A stretch of 55,000 nt of DNA from Shewanella amazonensis SB2B. GTDB lineage: Bacteria > Pseudomonadota > Gammaproteobacteria > Enterobacterales > Shewanellaceae. The stretch covers positions 1-55,000 of the forward strand of contig NC_008700.1 of the NCBI RefSeq assembly GCF_000015245.1, given 5' to 3'. Under the pieces are notes generated by a model. It did not search any database. It worked only from the letters and a program-made list of their open reading frames with translations, and had not been told where the DNA came from. The translations under genes and the position numbers were made by a program. Positions 34,377 through 43,377 of the stretch are shown piece after piece (position 1 is the stretch's first letter; the number at the start of each line of letters is the position of its first letter).

Positions 34377-36527
34377 TCAGGCCTTTGGATAGTAGCTGCC
34401 ATTGTTACTGGCAAGTTCGCGCATGGCGTCGGTCACCTGATACAGGCCGCCCAGATGGGCGTATTTGTCGGCCAGAGCCACAAAGTTGGCCACGCCCATG
34501 GTATCCAGATAGCGGAATACGCCACCGCGGAATGGCGGGAAGCCAAGGCCATACACCAGCCCCATATCGGCTTCGGCCGGGCTGGCAACAATGCCTTCTT
34601 CAAGGCAGCGTACCGTTTCAATGATCATGGGGATCATGGTGCGGGCAATAATTTCATCGGCCTCGAAGGCTTTCTGAGCACCAAAGGCTTCGGCAAGCAT
34701 GGTGTAAGAGGCTGGGTCTACGTCTTTCTTCGGCTTGCCACGTTTATCGATACTGTACTGGTAGAAGCCCTTACCGTTCTTCTGACCGAGGCGACCGGCT
34801 TCGTACATCACATCAATGGCATCTTTATCTGACTTGCCCATGCGGTCAGGGAAACCATCCGCCATTACGGCCTGGGCGTGGTGGCCGGTGTCCAGACCAA
34901 CAACGTCCAGCAGGTAGGCAGGACCCATTGGCCAGCCAAACTGCTTTTCCATTACCTTGTCGATGGCTGCGAAGTCGCCGCCATCGGCCAACAGACCATT
35001 GAAGCCAGCAAAGTAAGGGAAGAGTACACGGTTAACGAAGAAGCCCGGGCAGTCGTTTACCACTATGGGGGTTTTGCCCATCTTGCTGGCATAAGCCACC
35101 ACTGAGGCAACGGTTTCTTCGCTGGTATCTTTACCACGGATTACCTCAACCAGCGGCATCTTGTGTACCGGGTTAAAGAAGTGCATACCGCAGAAACGGG
35201 CAGGGTTTTTAAGGCTCTTCGCCAGTAAGTCGATGGAGATGGTGGAAGTGTTGGAAGCGATAATGGCATCGTCGGCCACCACATTTTCCACATCGGCAAG
35301 CACCATGGCTTTAACCTTGGGATTTTCCACCACAGCTTCTACAACAACGTTCACGTCTTTTAGTGGCGCATAGTCCAGAGCCGGGGTGATGTTATTGAGT
35401 ACCTTCGCCATTTTGTCTGGCGTTGAGCGGCCTCGGGCAACCTGGGCGCTGAGCAGCTTGGCGGCTTCGTTCACACCCAAATCCAGTGCGGCCTGATTGA
35501 TGTCTTTCATGACGATAGGTGTGCCCTTGCTGGCGCTTTGGTAGGCAATACCACCACCCATGATACCGGCGCCCAATACGGCGGCGTGCTTGATATCCTT
35601 GGCCAGTTTGGAGGCCTTTTTCGCCTTGCCTTTTACCAACTGGTCGTTGAGGAAAATACCGATAAGCGCAGTGGCTACATCGGTTTTAGCCAGCTTGATA
35701 AAGGCATTGTGCTCAACCACCAGAGCTTCGGCGCGGCTCATACCGGCAGCTTGCTCAACCACTGACACAGCCGCCATGGGCGCAGGGTAGTGCTTGCCGG
35801 CAACGGCATACACCATGCCTTTGGCGGTGGTGAAAGACATCATGGCTTCGAGTTTTGGCAGCGTCAGCGGTGCCTGTTTGCGGGCGCGGCGGGCTTGCCA
35901 GTCGAGCTTGCCGGCGAGGGCATCGTTGAGCATCTGAATTGCTGCTGCTTCCAGATTTTCGGGGGCGACTACCGCATCAATTGCCCCCACTTTAAGGGCA
36001 TCTTCGGGGCGCTGATCTTTACCTGTGGTGATCCACTCCAGTGCGTTATCGGCACCAATCAGGCGCGGCAGGCGCACGGTGCCACCAAAACCGGGGATGA
36101 GGCCGAGCTTGGTTTCTGGCAGGCCTATCTTGGCGCTGGTATCGGCAACACGGAAATCGGTGGCCAGAATTGCTTCACAGCCGCCGCCCAGTGCGAATCC
36201 TTTGATGGCGGATACCGTTGGGAAAGGCAAGTCTTCGAGTTTGTTAAATACTACGTTGGCCTGGGCAATCCACTCCATCAGCTTGGCGTCTTCTTCGGCG
36301 AAGAGGGCCAAAAACTCGGTGATGTCGGCGCCAACGATAAAGGTGTCTTTACCAGAGGTCAGAACAGCGGCCTTGGCATCTGAGTCTTTGAGAACATCGA
36401 GTGCGGCATTGAGAGAGGCGAGGGTTTCACGATCGAACTTGTTGACCGAGCCGGGAGCGTTGAAACAGAGCCGGGCAATCTTGTCAGCGGTCAATTCGAC
36501 CTGGATTGTAGGACTTTGGTAGATCAT
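34377..36527 (-). CDS. fadB: Multifunctional fatty acid oxidation complex alpha subunit (FadB)
   Basis: 716 aa (E. coli 729 aa). The N-terminal enoyl-CoA hydratase/isomerase domain (about 1-190) holds KGFALGGGCEAILATD and GLPETKLGLIPGFGG with the two catalytic Glu. The L-3-hydroxyacyl-CoA dehydrogenase part (from about 310) has the NAD motif LGAGIMGGGIAYQ and the catalytic GMHFFNPVHKMPLVEV. Residues from about 500 (NDCPGFFVNRV) form the C-terminal dehydrogenase domain. It heads fadBA and is divergent from pepQ, with a candidate PsrA operator in between. Confidence 0.98.
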   Translation of the reverse strand: MIYQSPTIQVELTADKIARLCFNAPGSVNKFDRETLASLNAALDVLKDSDAKAAVLTSGKDTFIVGADITEFLALFAEEDAKLMEWIAQANVVFNKLEDLPFPTVSAIKGFALGGGCEAILATDFRVADTSAKIGLPETKLGLIPGFGGTVRLPRLIGADNALEWITTGKDQRPEDALKVGAIDAVVAPENLEAAAIQMLNDALAGKLDWQARRARKQAPLTLPKLEAMMSFTTAKGMVYAVAGKHYPAPMAAVSVVEQAAGMSRAEALVVEHNAFIKLAKTDVATALIGIFLNDQLVKGKAKKASKLAKDIKHAAVLGAGIMGGGIAYQSASKGTPIVMKDINQAALDLGVNEAAKLLSAQVARGRSTPDKMAKVLNNITPALDYAPLKDVNVVVEAVVENPKVKAMVLADVENVVADDAIIASNTSTISIDLLAKSLKNPARFCGMHFFNPVHKMPLVEVIRGKDTSEETVASVVAYASKMGKTPIVVNDCPGFFVNRVLFPYFAGFNGLLADGGDFAAIDKVMEKQFGWPMGPAYLLDVVGLDTGHHAQAVMADGFPDRMGKSDKDAIDVMYEAGRLGQKNGKGFYQYSIDKRGKPKKDVDPASYTMLAEAFGAQKAFEADEIIARTMIPMIIETVRCLEEGIVASPAEADMGLVYGLGFPPFRGGVFRYLDTMGVANFVALADKYAHLGGLYQVTDAMRELASNNGSYYPKA

Positions 36528-36656
36528 GTGCTTGCTTTCCTTTTGGTCAGGAATCCATCTGGCGACGGACTCTCCTTATCACAGCAAATGCGGCCATCAT
36601 TTGACCATTTGCTGCCCAGTGTGCGTCCAAAAAACAAAAATTACAACACCCAATTA

Positions 36657-36668
36657 AAACGATCGTTT
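36657..36668. promoter_or_regulatory. Candidate PsrA-type operator for fadBA
   Basis: AAAC-GATC-GTTT, a perfect 12-bp palindrome extended by TTA and AA flanks, in the fadB-pepQ intergenic region (36528-36807), 130 bases upstream of fadB. PsrA, the fatty-acid-responsive TetR regulator of pseudomonads and Shewanella, binds AAAC-N(2-4)-GTTT. The E. coli FadR site was not seen. Confidence 0.5.
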
Positions 36669-36807
36669 AATTGTTTGGCGGCTAGGGCGCTTTTTGGCCT
36701 TTGTGATACACTGCACAGCACACAGAATAGTTCGCCAAGACGGTGTTTGGGATGTGGTTTTTCAAAAATTCCGTCAGGTGTCGTACATCGCAGACAGGAT
36801 AATTCAC

Positions 36808-38127
36808 ATGGAAAATTTGGCCCCGCTGTACGTCAATCACATCAATGAACAAAACCGCCGGGTGGCCGATGTGTTGGCCCGGGAACAACTTGAAGGCCTG
36901 GCCATTCATTCAGGCCAATATCACCGTCAGTTTTTGGATGACATCAACTATCCCTTTAAGGCAAATCCGCATTTCAAGGCCTGGCTGCCGGTGCTGGATA
37001 TTCCCAACTGCTGGATACTAACCAATGGGCGTGATAAGCCTGTGTTGGTGTTCTATCGCCCTGTGGATTTCTGGCATAAGGTCAGCGATGTGCCCGAGAG
37101 TTTCTGGACCGAGCATTTTGAAATTAAGCTGCTGACTAAGGCAGAGAAGGTGGCGGATTTGCTGCCAAAGAACCTCGATACCTGGGCTTATATTGGTGAA
37201 CATCTGGATGTGGCCGACGTGCTGGGCTTCAAGAATCGCAATCCCGATGGAGTGATGAACTACTTCCATTGGCACAGAAGCTTCAAGACAGACTATGAGC
37301 TTGCCTGTATGCGTGAGGCAAACCGAGTCGCGGTGGCAGGCCATAATGCTGCGAGAGAAGCCTTCTACAAGGGCGCCAGTGAGTTTGAAATACAGCAGCA
37401 ATATTTGTCGGCCATAGGTCAGGGCGAGAATGACGTGCCTTACGGCAACATCATTGCTCTGAACCAAAATGCGGCCATCCTGCACTACACCGCGCTGGAG
37501 CACGCGGCGCCTGCCAACCGGCATTCGTTTTTAATCGATGCAGGCGCTTCTTTTAATGGCTACGCCGCAGACATAACCCGCACCTATGCATTTGAAAAAA
37601 ATGTGTTTGATGAGCTTATCAAGGCAATGGACAAGATGCAGCGGGAGCTGGTGGACATGATGCGTCCCGGTGTGCGCTTTACCGATCTGCATCTGGCTAC
37701 ACATCACAAATTGGCTCAGCTGCTGCTGGAGTTTGGTATCGCCAGGGGCGAGGCCAGCGACTTGGTGGAGCAGGGGGTGACCAGTGTGTTCTTCCCTCAT
37801 GGGCTTGGGCATATGTTGGGCTTACAGGTGCACGATGTGGCTGGGTTTGCCCATGATGAGCGTGGCACCCATTTGGCTGCGCCAGAGCGTCATCCCTTCC
37901 TGCGCTGTACCCGAGTTCTTGCGCCACGCCATGTGCTGACCATAGAGCCTGGTTTTTACATCATCGACAGTCTGTTGACCGAACTGAAGGCCGATGGCCG
38001 GGCTGAAGCAGTGAACTGGGACATGGTAAATACACTGCGTCCCTTTGGCGGCATACGTATTGAGGATAACGTGATTGTGCATCAGGAGCGCAACGAGAAT
38101 ATGACCCGGGATCTGGGGCTTAACTGA
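36808..38127 (+). CDS. pepQ: Xaa-Pro dipeptidase (prolidase)
   Basis: 439 aa (E. coli PepQ 443 aa) manganese metallopeptidase of family M24 that cleaves dipeptides with C-terminal proline. The metal ligands of the pita-bread fold are in DAGASFNGYAADITRTY (two Asp), FPHGLGHMLGLQVHD (His), LTIEPGFY (Glu) and GGIRIEDN (Glu). The ATG at 36808 (MENLAPLYVNHI) is chosen by homology. It begins pepQ-yigZ-trkH-hemG, the arrangement also known in enterics next to fadBA. Confidence 0.96.
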   Translation: MENLAPLYVNHINEQNRRVADVLAREQLEGLAIHSGQYHRQFLDDINYPFKANPHFKAWLPVLDIPNCWILTNGRDKPVLVFYRPVDFWHKVSDVPESFWTEHFEIKLLTKAEKVADLLPKNLDTWAYIGEHLDVADVLGFKNRNPDGVMNYFHWHRSFKTDYELACMREANRVAVAGHNAAREAFYKGASEFEIQQQYLSAIGQGENDVPYGNIIALNQNAAILHYTALEHAAPANRHSFLIDAGASFNGYAADITRTYAFEKNVFDELIKAMDKMQRELVDMMRPGVRFTDLHLATHHKLAQLLLEFGIARGEASDLVEQGVTSVFFPHGLGHMLGLQVHDVAGFAHDERGTHLAAPERHPFLRCTRVLAPRHVLTIEPGFYIIDSLLTELKADGRAEAVNWDMVNTLRPFGGIRIEDNVIVHQERNENMTRDLGLN

Positions 38128-38129
38128 CA

Positions 38130-38750
38130 GTGGCTGAGAAGTACCCTATTCCAGCAGGTGAGCTGGTATTTGAAGAAGAAATCAAAGCCAGCCGATTTAT
38201 TACCCTGCTGGATCACTGTGACTCAGAATTAAGATTGAAGTCAGTACTCACTGACGTGAAAGTGCGTTATCCAGGGGCCAGTCACTATTGTTGGGCCTAT
38301 ATTGCCGCTGCGCCGGACAACAGTATTGCCATAGGTTCCAGCGATGATGGTGAACCCGCAGGCAGTGCAGGCCGGCCCATGTTGGCAACCCTCCAAGGCT
38401 CAGGGCTGGGCGAAGTGCTGGCCATTGTTGTGCGTTATTACGGCGGTACCAAGTTGGGTGTGGGTGGTTTGGTGCGGGCCTATACCTCGGGCATCAAAAA
38501 AGCGTTGCCCACTCTGGAAACCCGATTAAGGGAGCTTAAGTACCCGTCGTCACTCAGTTGTGATTATGCCCAGCTTGCGGATATCGAATACCTGCTGGGC
38601 AAGCACGGCGCTGATATCTGCAGTCGTGACTTTTCCGGTGCTGTTAGCCTCAGTTTTGTGCTGGCAAAAGACAAGCTGACGTCCTTGAATCAGGATCTGG
38701 CGACCCTAAGCGCCGGACAAATTCAGGTGGCATTTACCCAACTCGCATAA
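38130..38750 (+). CDS. yigZ: YigZ/IMPACT family protein (UPF0029)
   Basis: 206 aa. The signature DDGEPAGSAGRPMLATLQG and AIVVRYYGGTKLGVGGLVRAY near residues 72-115 identify the IMPACT family; the C-terminal domain is ferredoxin-like. The family is linked to translation regulation in eukaryotes, and the bacterial role is uncertain. The start is GTG at 38130, 2 bases after the pepQ stop, with the ribosome site inside pepQ. Confidence 0.92.
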   Translation: MAEKYPIPAGELVFEEEIKASRFITLLDHCDSELRLKSVLTDVKVRYPGASHYCWAYIAAAPDNSIAIGSSDDGEPAGSAGRPMLATLQGSGLGEVLAIVVRYYGGTKLGVGGLVRAYTSGIKKALPTLETRLRELKYPSSLSCDYAQLADIEYLLGKHGADICSRDFSGAVSLSFVLAKDKLTSLNQDLATLSAGQIQVAFTQLA

Positions 38751-38874
38751 AATGCCTGCAACAAACACGGCTATATTTTGATGACCGTGAATGAGTGCCA
38801 GTGAAGGGGAATTGTGCGACAATCCCTCAATTACTCAAAAAGCGCCCGGCATCAAGGGAATACCAGACCGCTCC

Positions 38875-40332
38875 ATGCAATACAGAACAATAATAAGGAT
38901 CACCGGCCTGTTGATGGGGTTGTTTTCCATCACCATGTTGCCACCGGCGCTGGTCGCTATCTATTACAAAGATGGCGGCGGTACTGCATTTATTCAGGCC
39001 TTTGTGGTGAGTCTGATCCTGGGCTTTATTTTTTGGTATCCCAATCGCAAGCATAAGTCGGAGCTGCGCACCCGCGAAGGCTTCCTGATTGTGGTGCTGT
39101 TCTGGACGGTTCTGGGGTCTATCGGTGCTTTGCCATTTATTTTCTCATCCACACCGGATTTAAGCTGGACCGATTCCTTCTTTGAGTCTTTTTCGGCGCT
39201 CACCACCACGGGAGCGACCGTGATTGTGGGGCTCGACAGCCTGCCCAAGGCAATTCTGTTCTACAGGCACTTGCTGCAGTGGTTGGGGGGGATGGGGATC
39301 ATCGTGCTCGCGGTAGCCATCTTACCCGTGCTTGGTATCGGTGGCATGCAGTTGTACCGCGCCGAAATTCCCGGTCCGGTCAAAGACAGCAAAATGACTC
39401 CGCGCATCGCCGAGACCGCCAAGGCGCTTTGGTACATTTACCTGCTACTTACCATTGCCTGTGCCACAGCCTACTGGGCCGCGGGCATGTCAGTATTTGA
39501 TGCGATTTGCCACTCGTTCTCCACCATTGCCATCGGTGGTTTCTCTACCCACGATGCCAGTATGGGGTATTTCGATAGTCCGACCATCAATATGATTTGT
39601 GTCGTATTTTTGATTATTGCCGCAGTGAATTTCAGTGTGCACTTTGCCGCCATGAGCCGCAGGGGCATCAACCTCAGGGTGTATTTCCGTGACACCGAAT
39701 TCAAGATTCTGGTCGCGATTCAGCTGCTATTAACCGCCATCTGTTTTGCGACGCTCTACCATTCAGGAATTTACGACTCGCCGGAAGAAACCTTCGATTA
39801 CGCGCTGTTTCAGGCGGTGTCTATTTCCACGACTGCAGGTTTCGGCACCGAGAGTTTCCACCTATGGCCGCTGTTTTTGCCCATGTTGCTGATTTTTTCA
39901 AGCTTTATTGGTGGCTGTGGTGGCTCTACCGCAGGGGGGATCAAGGTTATTCGGGTCGTACTTCTGCTGCTGCAGGGAAGTCGGGAACTGAAACGCCTTA
40001 TCCACCCCAGAGCCATGTTTTCTATCCGCATCGGCAAAACCGCGCTGCCGGATCGGGTCGTGGACGCTGTGTGGGGTTTTTTCTCGGCGTACGCCCTGGT
40101 ATTCGTTATCTGTATGCTGATATTGATGGCCATGGGGCTGGATGACATTACCGCCTTCAGTGCCACGGCTGCCTGTCTGAATAACCTTGGCCCGGGTCTG
40201 GGTGAAGTGGCCAGCAACTATGCCAGTATAGGTGATGGCGCCAAGTGGGTACTGGTCGTGGCCATGTTGTTTGGGCGGCTCGAAATCTTTACCCTGTTGG
40301 TGCTTTTTACCCCCACTTTCTGGAGAACCTGA
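38875..40332 (+). CDS. trkH: Trk potassium transporter membrane subunit TrkH (copy 1)
   Basis: 485 aa (E. coli TrkH 483 aa) inner-membrane K+ uptake protein gated by TrkA. Four membrane-pore-membrane repeats with selectivity-filter loops are visible: TTTGATV, STIAIGGFSTH, STTAGFGTE and NNLGPGLG. The start at 38875 (MQYRTIIRIT) is preferred by homology; an ATG at 38791 would add 28 polar residues. The stop overlaps the hemG start by one base (TGATG), as in enterobacterial trkH-hemG. A second, more distant TrkH lies at 41933-43375. Confidence 0.95.
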   Translation: MQYRTIIRITGLLMGLFSITMLPPALVAIYYKDGGGTAFIQAFVVSLILGFIFWYPNRKHKSELRTREGFLIVVLFWTVLGSIGALPFIFSSTPDLSWTDSFFESFSALTTTGATVIVGLDSLPKAILFYRHLLQWLGGMGIIVLAVAILPVLGIGGMQLYRAEIPGPVKDSKMTPRIAETAKALWYIYLLLTIACATAYWAAGMSVFDAICHSFSTIAIGGFSTHDASMGYFDSPTINMICVVFLIIAAVNFSVHFAAMSRRGINLRVYFRDTEFKILVAIQLLLTAICFATLYHSGIYDSPEETFDYALFQAVSISTTAGFGTESFHLWPLFLPMLLIFSSFIGGCGGSTAGGIKVIRVVLLLLQGSRELKRLIHPRAMFSIRIGKTALPDRVVDAVWGFFSAYALVFVICMLILMAMGLDDITAFSATAACLNNLGPGLGEVASNYASIGDGAKWVLVVAMLFGRLEIFTLLVLFTPTFWRT

Positions 40333-40865
40333 TGACCCATACCTTGATCCTCTATTCCACCGTGGACGGCCAGACCCGCAAAATATGTGAGCGCATCAAG
40401 GCACGCTGTGAGGCGGCAGGCGAGCAGGTCACAATGGCGGATATCGCTGAGGCAGATGCCCTGCTTGAGACGGCGGATAAGGTATTGGTGGGGGCCAGCA
40501 TACGTTACGGTAAACACAGGCCTGCATTGTTTGAGTTTGCCACCAGGTATGGCGCTGTGCTGGGCACAAAAATAAACGGTTTTTTTACCGTGAACGTGGT
40601 TGCGCGAAAGCCTGAGAAGAACACCCCTGCAACTAACCCCTATATGCAGAAGTTTTTGCAGCTATCCCAATGGCAGCCACAGCAGTTAGGCGTATTTGCC
40701 GGTAAGATTGATTATCCCCGTTACGGCTTATTTGACCGTACCATGATCCGCTTTATCATGTGGATCACCAAGGGCCCCACAGATATAAAGGGCACCTTCG
40801 AGTTTACCGACTGGGACAAGGTTGACGGCTTTGCCGACACTTTTGCTGCCCGCAAAGCACCTTAA
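40332..40865 (+). CDS. hemG: Menaquinone-dependent protoporphyrinogen IX dehydrogenase HemG (copy 1)
   Basis: 177 aa (E. coli 181 aa) flavodoxin-like FMN enzyme that oxidises protoporphyrinogen IX and passes electrons to the respiratory quinone pool. The FMN phosphate loop is YSTVDGQT (residues 8-15), and the long insert typical of HemG (VNVVARKPEKNTPATNPYMQKFL, about 91-113) is complete. It is translationally coupled to trkH and convergent with the ArsR-family gene 12 bases away. It is the copy in the ancestral position. Confidence 0.95.
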   Translation: MTHTLILYSTVDGQTRKICERIKARCEAAGEQVTMADIAEADALLETADKVLVGASIRYGKHRPALFEFATRYGAVLGTKINGFFTVNVVARKPEKNTPATNPYMQKFLQLSQWQPQQLGVFAGKIDYPRYGLFDRTMIRFIMWITKGPTDIKGTFEFTDWDKVDGFADTFAARKAP

Positions 40866-40877
40866 AACCAAAGCCGC

Positions 40878-41186
40878 TTAAACGCTGCAATAGCGTTGGT
40901 GCAGGATTGAGATAATTTCAGTGACCTGTTCGTTTTTGAGCTTGTAGTAGACCAGCTGCGAGCTCTTGCGGGTATCAACCAGATCTTCAGCCCTGAGTAC
41001 GGCCAGATGCTGAGACAGCGCCGATTGGCTCAAGGGCACTATTTCATTGAGCTCGGTAACGCTCATCTCATTGTCCAGCAGCAGACACAGGATCATCAGC
41101 CGATAAGGATTGGCAATGGCTTTGAGCCACTTGGCTGCGGATTCTGCGTTACCTACCATGGCATTTACATCAATATTCGGTTGCAT
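40878..41186 (-). CDS. ArsR-family regulator, HlyU/BigR-like
   Basis: 102 aa winged-helix repressor. The HTH recognition region is LSQSALSQHLAVLR (about 52-65). Two cysteines, Cys34 (LMILCLLLDNE) and Cys100 (HQRYCSV), match the positions of the redox/persulfide-sensing pair in HlyU, YgaV, BigR and SqrR, so a sulfide- or redox-responsive repressor is likely; metal-binding ArsR motifs such as CxC are absent. It is divergent from the second hemG and overlooks a large operator-like dyad. Targets inferred: itself and hemG copy 2. Confidence 0.88.
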   Translation of the reverse strand: MQPNIDVNAMVGNAESAAKWLKAIANPYRLMILCLLLDNEMSVTELNEIVPLSQSALSQHLAVLRAEDLVDTRKSSQLVYYKLKNEQVTEIISILHQRYCSV

Positions 41187-41196
41187 TTACGGCTCT

Positions 41197-41238
41197 CAGC
41201 GACACTTTTGATTAGATGATTCTAATTGAGTGTCGCTG
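41197..41238. promoter_or_regulatory. Nested dyad, probable ArsR-family operator
   Basis: Inner palindrome ATTAGA-TGAT-TCTAAT (41211-41226) sits inside a second perfect inverted repeat, CAGCGACACT (41197-41206) and AGTGTCGCTG (41229-41238). The dyad begins 11 bases upstream of the arsR start codon in the arsR-hemG2 intergenic region. The inner part is typical of ArsR operators; the outer arms are unusual. Confidence 0.65.
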
Positions 41239-41375
41239 CCAAGGCAATTTCCAGCACCATAAGTGTGACCCCTTTGGCAATTGCGTATTTATGATGCCCG
41301 TTTGTGAGCCAGGAAGGCGACAGCCAGTGACTGGCTTGCCACAATGATGCCATTGCCCAACCTGGAGCCAGAGAA

Positions 41376-41927
41376 ATGCCACAGACTCAGCAGCGTCAAC
41401 ATTTGCTTATTTATTTCTCCCGCGGTGGTCACACCCGAAAGATTTCTGAGGCAATTGCGGCCCGATTAAAGGCATGTGGGCATGGTTGTACTTTAATGTC
41501 GGTAAGCGATGCACTGCAAAATCCGCCGGATTGGGAAGCGTTTGACGTGGTCGCGCTGGGTGCCTGTGTCCTCTATGGCTCGTATGACAAGTCAGTATTT
41601 GAGTTGGTCGACCGGTATGGCGGGGTGCTCTCCAGCAAGGTATCCAGTTTTTACTGTGTCAACGTTGTCGCCAGGAATCCGGAAAAACGTATTCCTGAAA
41701 ACAACAAGTATCTGCAGAAGTTTCTGGCCCTGTCGCCCTGGCAGCCCGGGGATTTGAAAATTATTGCGGGGAAGGTGGATTATCCGGCCTGGCCCTGGTA
41801 CGACGCTTTGATGATCCGTCTTATCATGAAGATGACCAATGGCCCGACCGACCCCAAGGCGGTCATAGACTACACAGACTGGCAGGATGTCGACGCCTAT
41901 GCCGACCATCTGGCAATGCTGAAATAA
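41376..41927 (+). CDS. hemG: HemG paralogue (copy 2), flavodoxin-like
   Basis: 183 aa. It aligns with HemG copy 1 along its whole length: FMN loop YFSRGGHT (about 13-20), GACVLYGSYDKSVFELVDRYG, the insert CVNVVARNPEKRIPENNKYLQKFL and the C-terminal KMTNGPTDPKAVIDYTDW. The HemG insert is kept, so protoporphyrinogen oxidase activity is plausible. It has its own upstream region shared with the HlyU-like regulator and may be the regulated isozyme. It is convergent with trkH copy 2, only 5 bases away. Confidence 0.88.
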   Translation: MPQTQQRQHLLIYFSRGGHTRKISEAIAARLKACGHGCTLMSVSDALQNPPDWEAFDVVALGACVLYGSYDKSVFELVDRYGGVLSSKVSSFYCVNVVARNPEKRIPENNKYLQKFLALSPWQPGDLKIIAGKVDYPAWPWYDALMIRLIMKMTNGPTDPKAVIDYTDWQDVDAYADHLAMLK

Positions 41928-41932
41928 GCGGG

Positions 41933-43375
41933 TCAGTAGTGCCAGAACTTGGGGTGGAAGAGCACGGCAACCGTGAGGATCTCCAGCCGCCCCAATAACA
42001 TACCCAACGAGAGGGCCCACTTGGCACTGTCGGGCAGGCTGGCAAAGTTACCCGCCGGGCCTATCACGGGTCCAAGCCCCGGGCCGACATTGGTGACCGC
42101 CGTGATGGCACCGGTGAGACTCGACATGGGGTCGACACCCACGGCCACCAAAAACACTGCCAACGCGACCGTCACCCCCATAAACAGCAGGATAAAGGTC
42201 ACCAGGGAACGAATAATATCTTCGCTGATGGGGCGGTTGTTGTAACGCTCGCGGAAAATCCCCGCAGGATGTATTTGCTGCTTTAATTGCTCGCGCATGA
42301 TGGCGCCGGCGATTTGAAAGCGGAAGATTTTAATCCCGCCAGAGGTAGAACCAGAGCAGGCGCCCACAAACATCAAAAACAAAAATGCCACATTGGCCAG
42401 TGGCCCCCAGCTTCCATAATCGGTAAGGCCATAGCCGGTGGTAGTAACCACAGAGACTACGTTAAAGCTGGTCAGACGCAGGGCATCCATAAAGGCGAGA
42501 TCTTTCACATCGGCCAGCCAGAAACTGAGCGCAACACTGACCAGAGCCACAAACAGCAAAAAGCCTTTCACCTGGGCATCATTCCATACCGTCAGGCTGC
42601 GGCCACGCAGCATCTGCACAAAGATAAGTAAAGGCAAACCGCCTGCCAGCATAAAGCTGGTGCCTACCCAGTGTGCAGCCGGGCTGAAATGTGCCATGGA
42701 CTCGTCTGATGTTGAATAGCCGCCTGTGGAGAGGGTGGTCATGGCGTGGTTAATGGCCTCAAACCAATCCATGCCCGCCAGGTGATAGCCGAGGCCGCAA
42801 AGTATGGTCAGCAGGATGTAAACCAGAAACAAATTCTTGGCCATGTCCTGGGTGCGAGGTGTGGACTTGTCGCTCCAGTCCGATGACTCAGTGCGAAACA
42901 GCCGCATGCCACCTACGTTCAAAAAAGGCAGTACGGCCACCGCCATCACGATAAAGCCAATTCCCCCCAGCCATTGCAGCAAAGAGCGCCAAATCAGGAT
43001 GCTGCGGTCCATGCTATCCAAGCCCGACAGCACGGTCGAACCCGTGGTGGTGATACCCGACATGGTTTCGAAGAAGGCATCGGTATAGTTAATACCGTGA
43101 TACAGGGTAAAAGGCATGGCCGCGAACAGGCTGACCACCAACCAGGTGATACTGGTCAGTAAAAACATGTCGCGAATATTGAGTTTGATATTTTTCTGCT
43201 GGCCGCTGCTGATACAGAAACTGGCGGCTGCCCCTGTGGCCAGAGAAGAAATCATAAAGGCGCCGGAAGTCTCATCCCCATGCAACAAGGCAAACAGCAG
43301 AGGGATAAGCATAAAGCCCGCCAACATCGACAAAAAAGTGCCGAGTATAAAGAGCAGCGGTCTTAGGTTCAGCAT
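41933..43375 (-). CDS. trkH: TrkH-family potassium transporter (copy 2)
   Basis: 480 aa membrane protein with the four pore loops TTTGSTV, STGGYSTS, TTTGYGL and NVGPGLG, clearly TrkH family but diverged from copy 1. It starts 2 bases after trkA on the same strand, so it is the TrkH co-expressed with TrkA; copy 1 sits with hemG. The two may differ in affinity or Na+/K+ coupling. No missing filter residues are evident. Confidence 0.94.
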   Translation of the reverse strand: MLNLRPLLFILGTFLSMLAGFMLIPLLFALLHGDETSGAFMISSLATGAAASFCISSGQQKNIKLNIRDMFLLTSITWLVVSLFAAMPFTLYHGINYTDAFFETMSGITTTGSTVLSGLDSMDRSILIWRSLLQWLGGIGFIVMAVAVLPFLNVGGMRLFRTESSDWSDKSTPRTQDMAKNLFLVYILLTILCGLGYHLAGMDWFEAINHAMTTLSTGGYSTSDESMAHFSPAAHWVGTSFMLAGGLPLLIFVQMLRGRSLTVWNDAQVKGFLLFVALVSVALSFWLADVKDLAFMDALRLTSFNVVSVVTTTGYGLTDYGSWGPLANVAFLFLMFVGACSGSTSGGIKIFRFQIAGAIMREQLKQQIHPAGIFRERYNNRPISEDIIRSLVTFILLFMGVTVALAVFLVAVGVDPMSSLTGAITAVTNVGPGLGPVIGPAGNFASLPDSAKWALSLGMLLGRLEILTVAVLFHPKFWHY

Positions 43376-43377
43376 GG

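Noticed and set aside
38791..38874. N-terminal extension of TrkH copy 1
   Set aside because: The 28 extra residues are polar and unlike TrkH, which begins at the 38875 ATG; the upstream start is possible but less likely.
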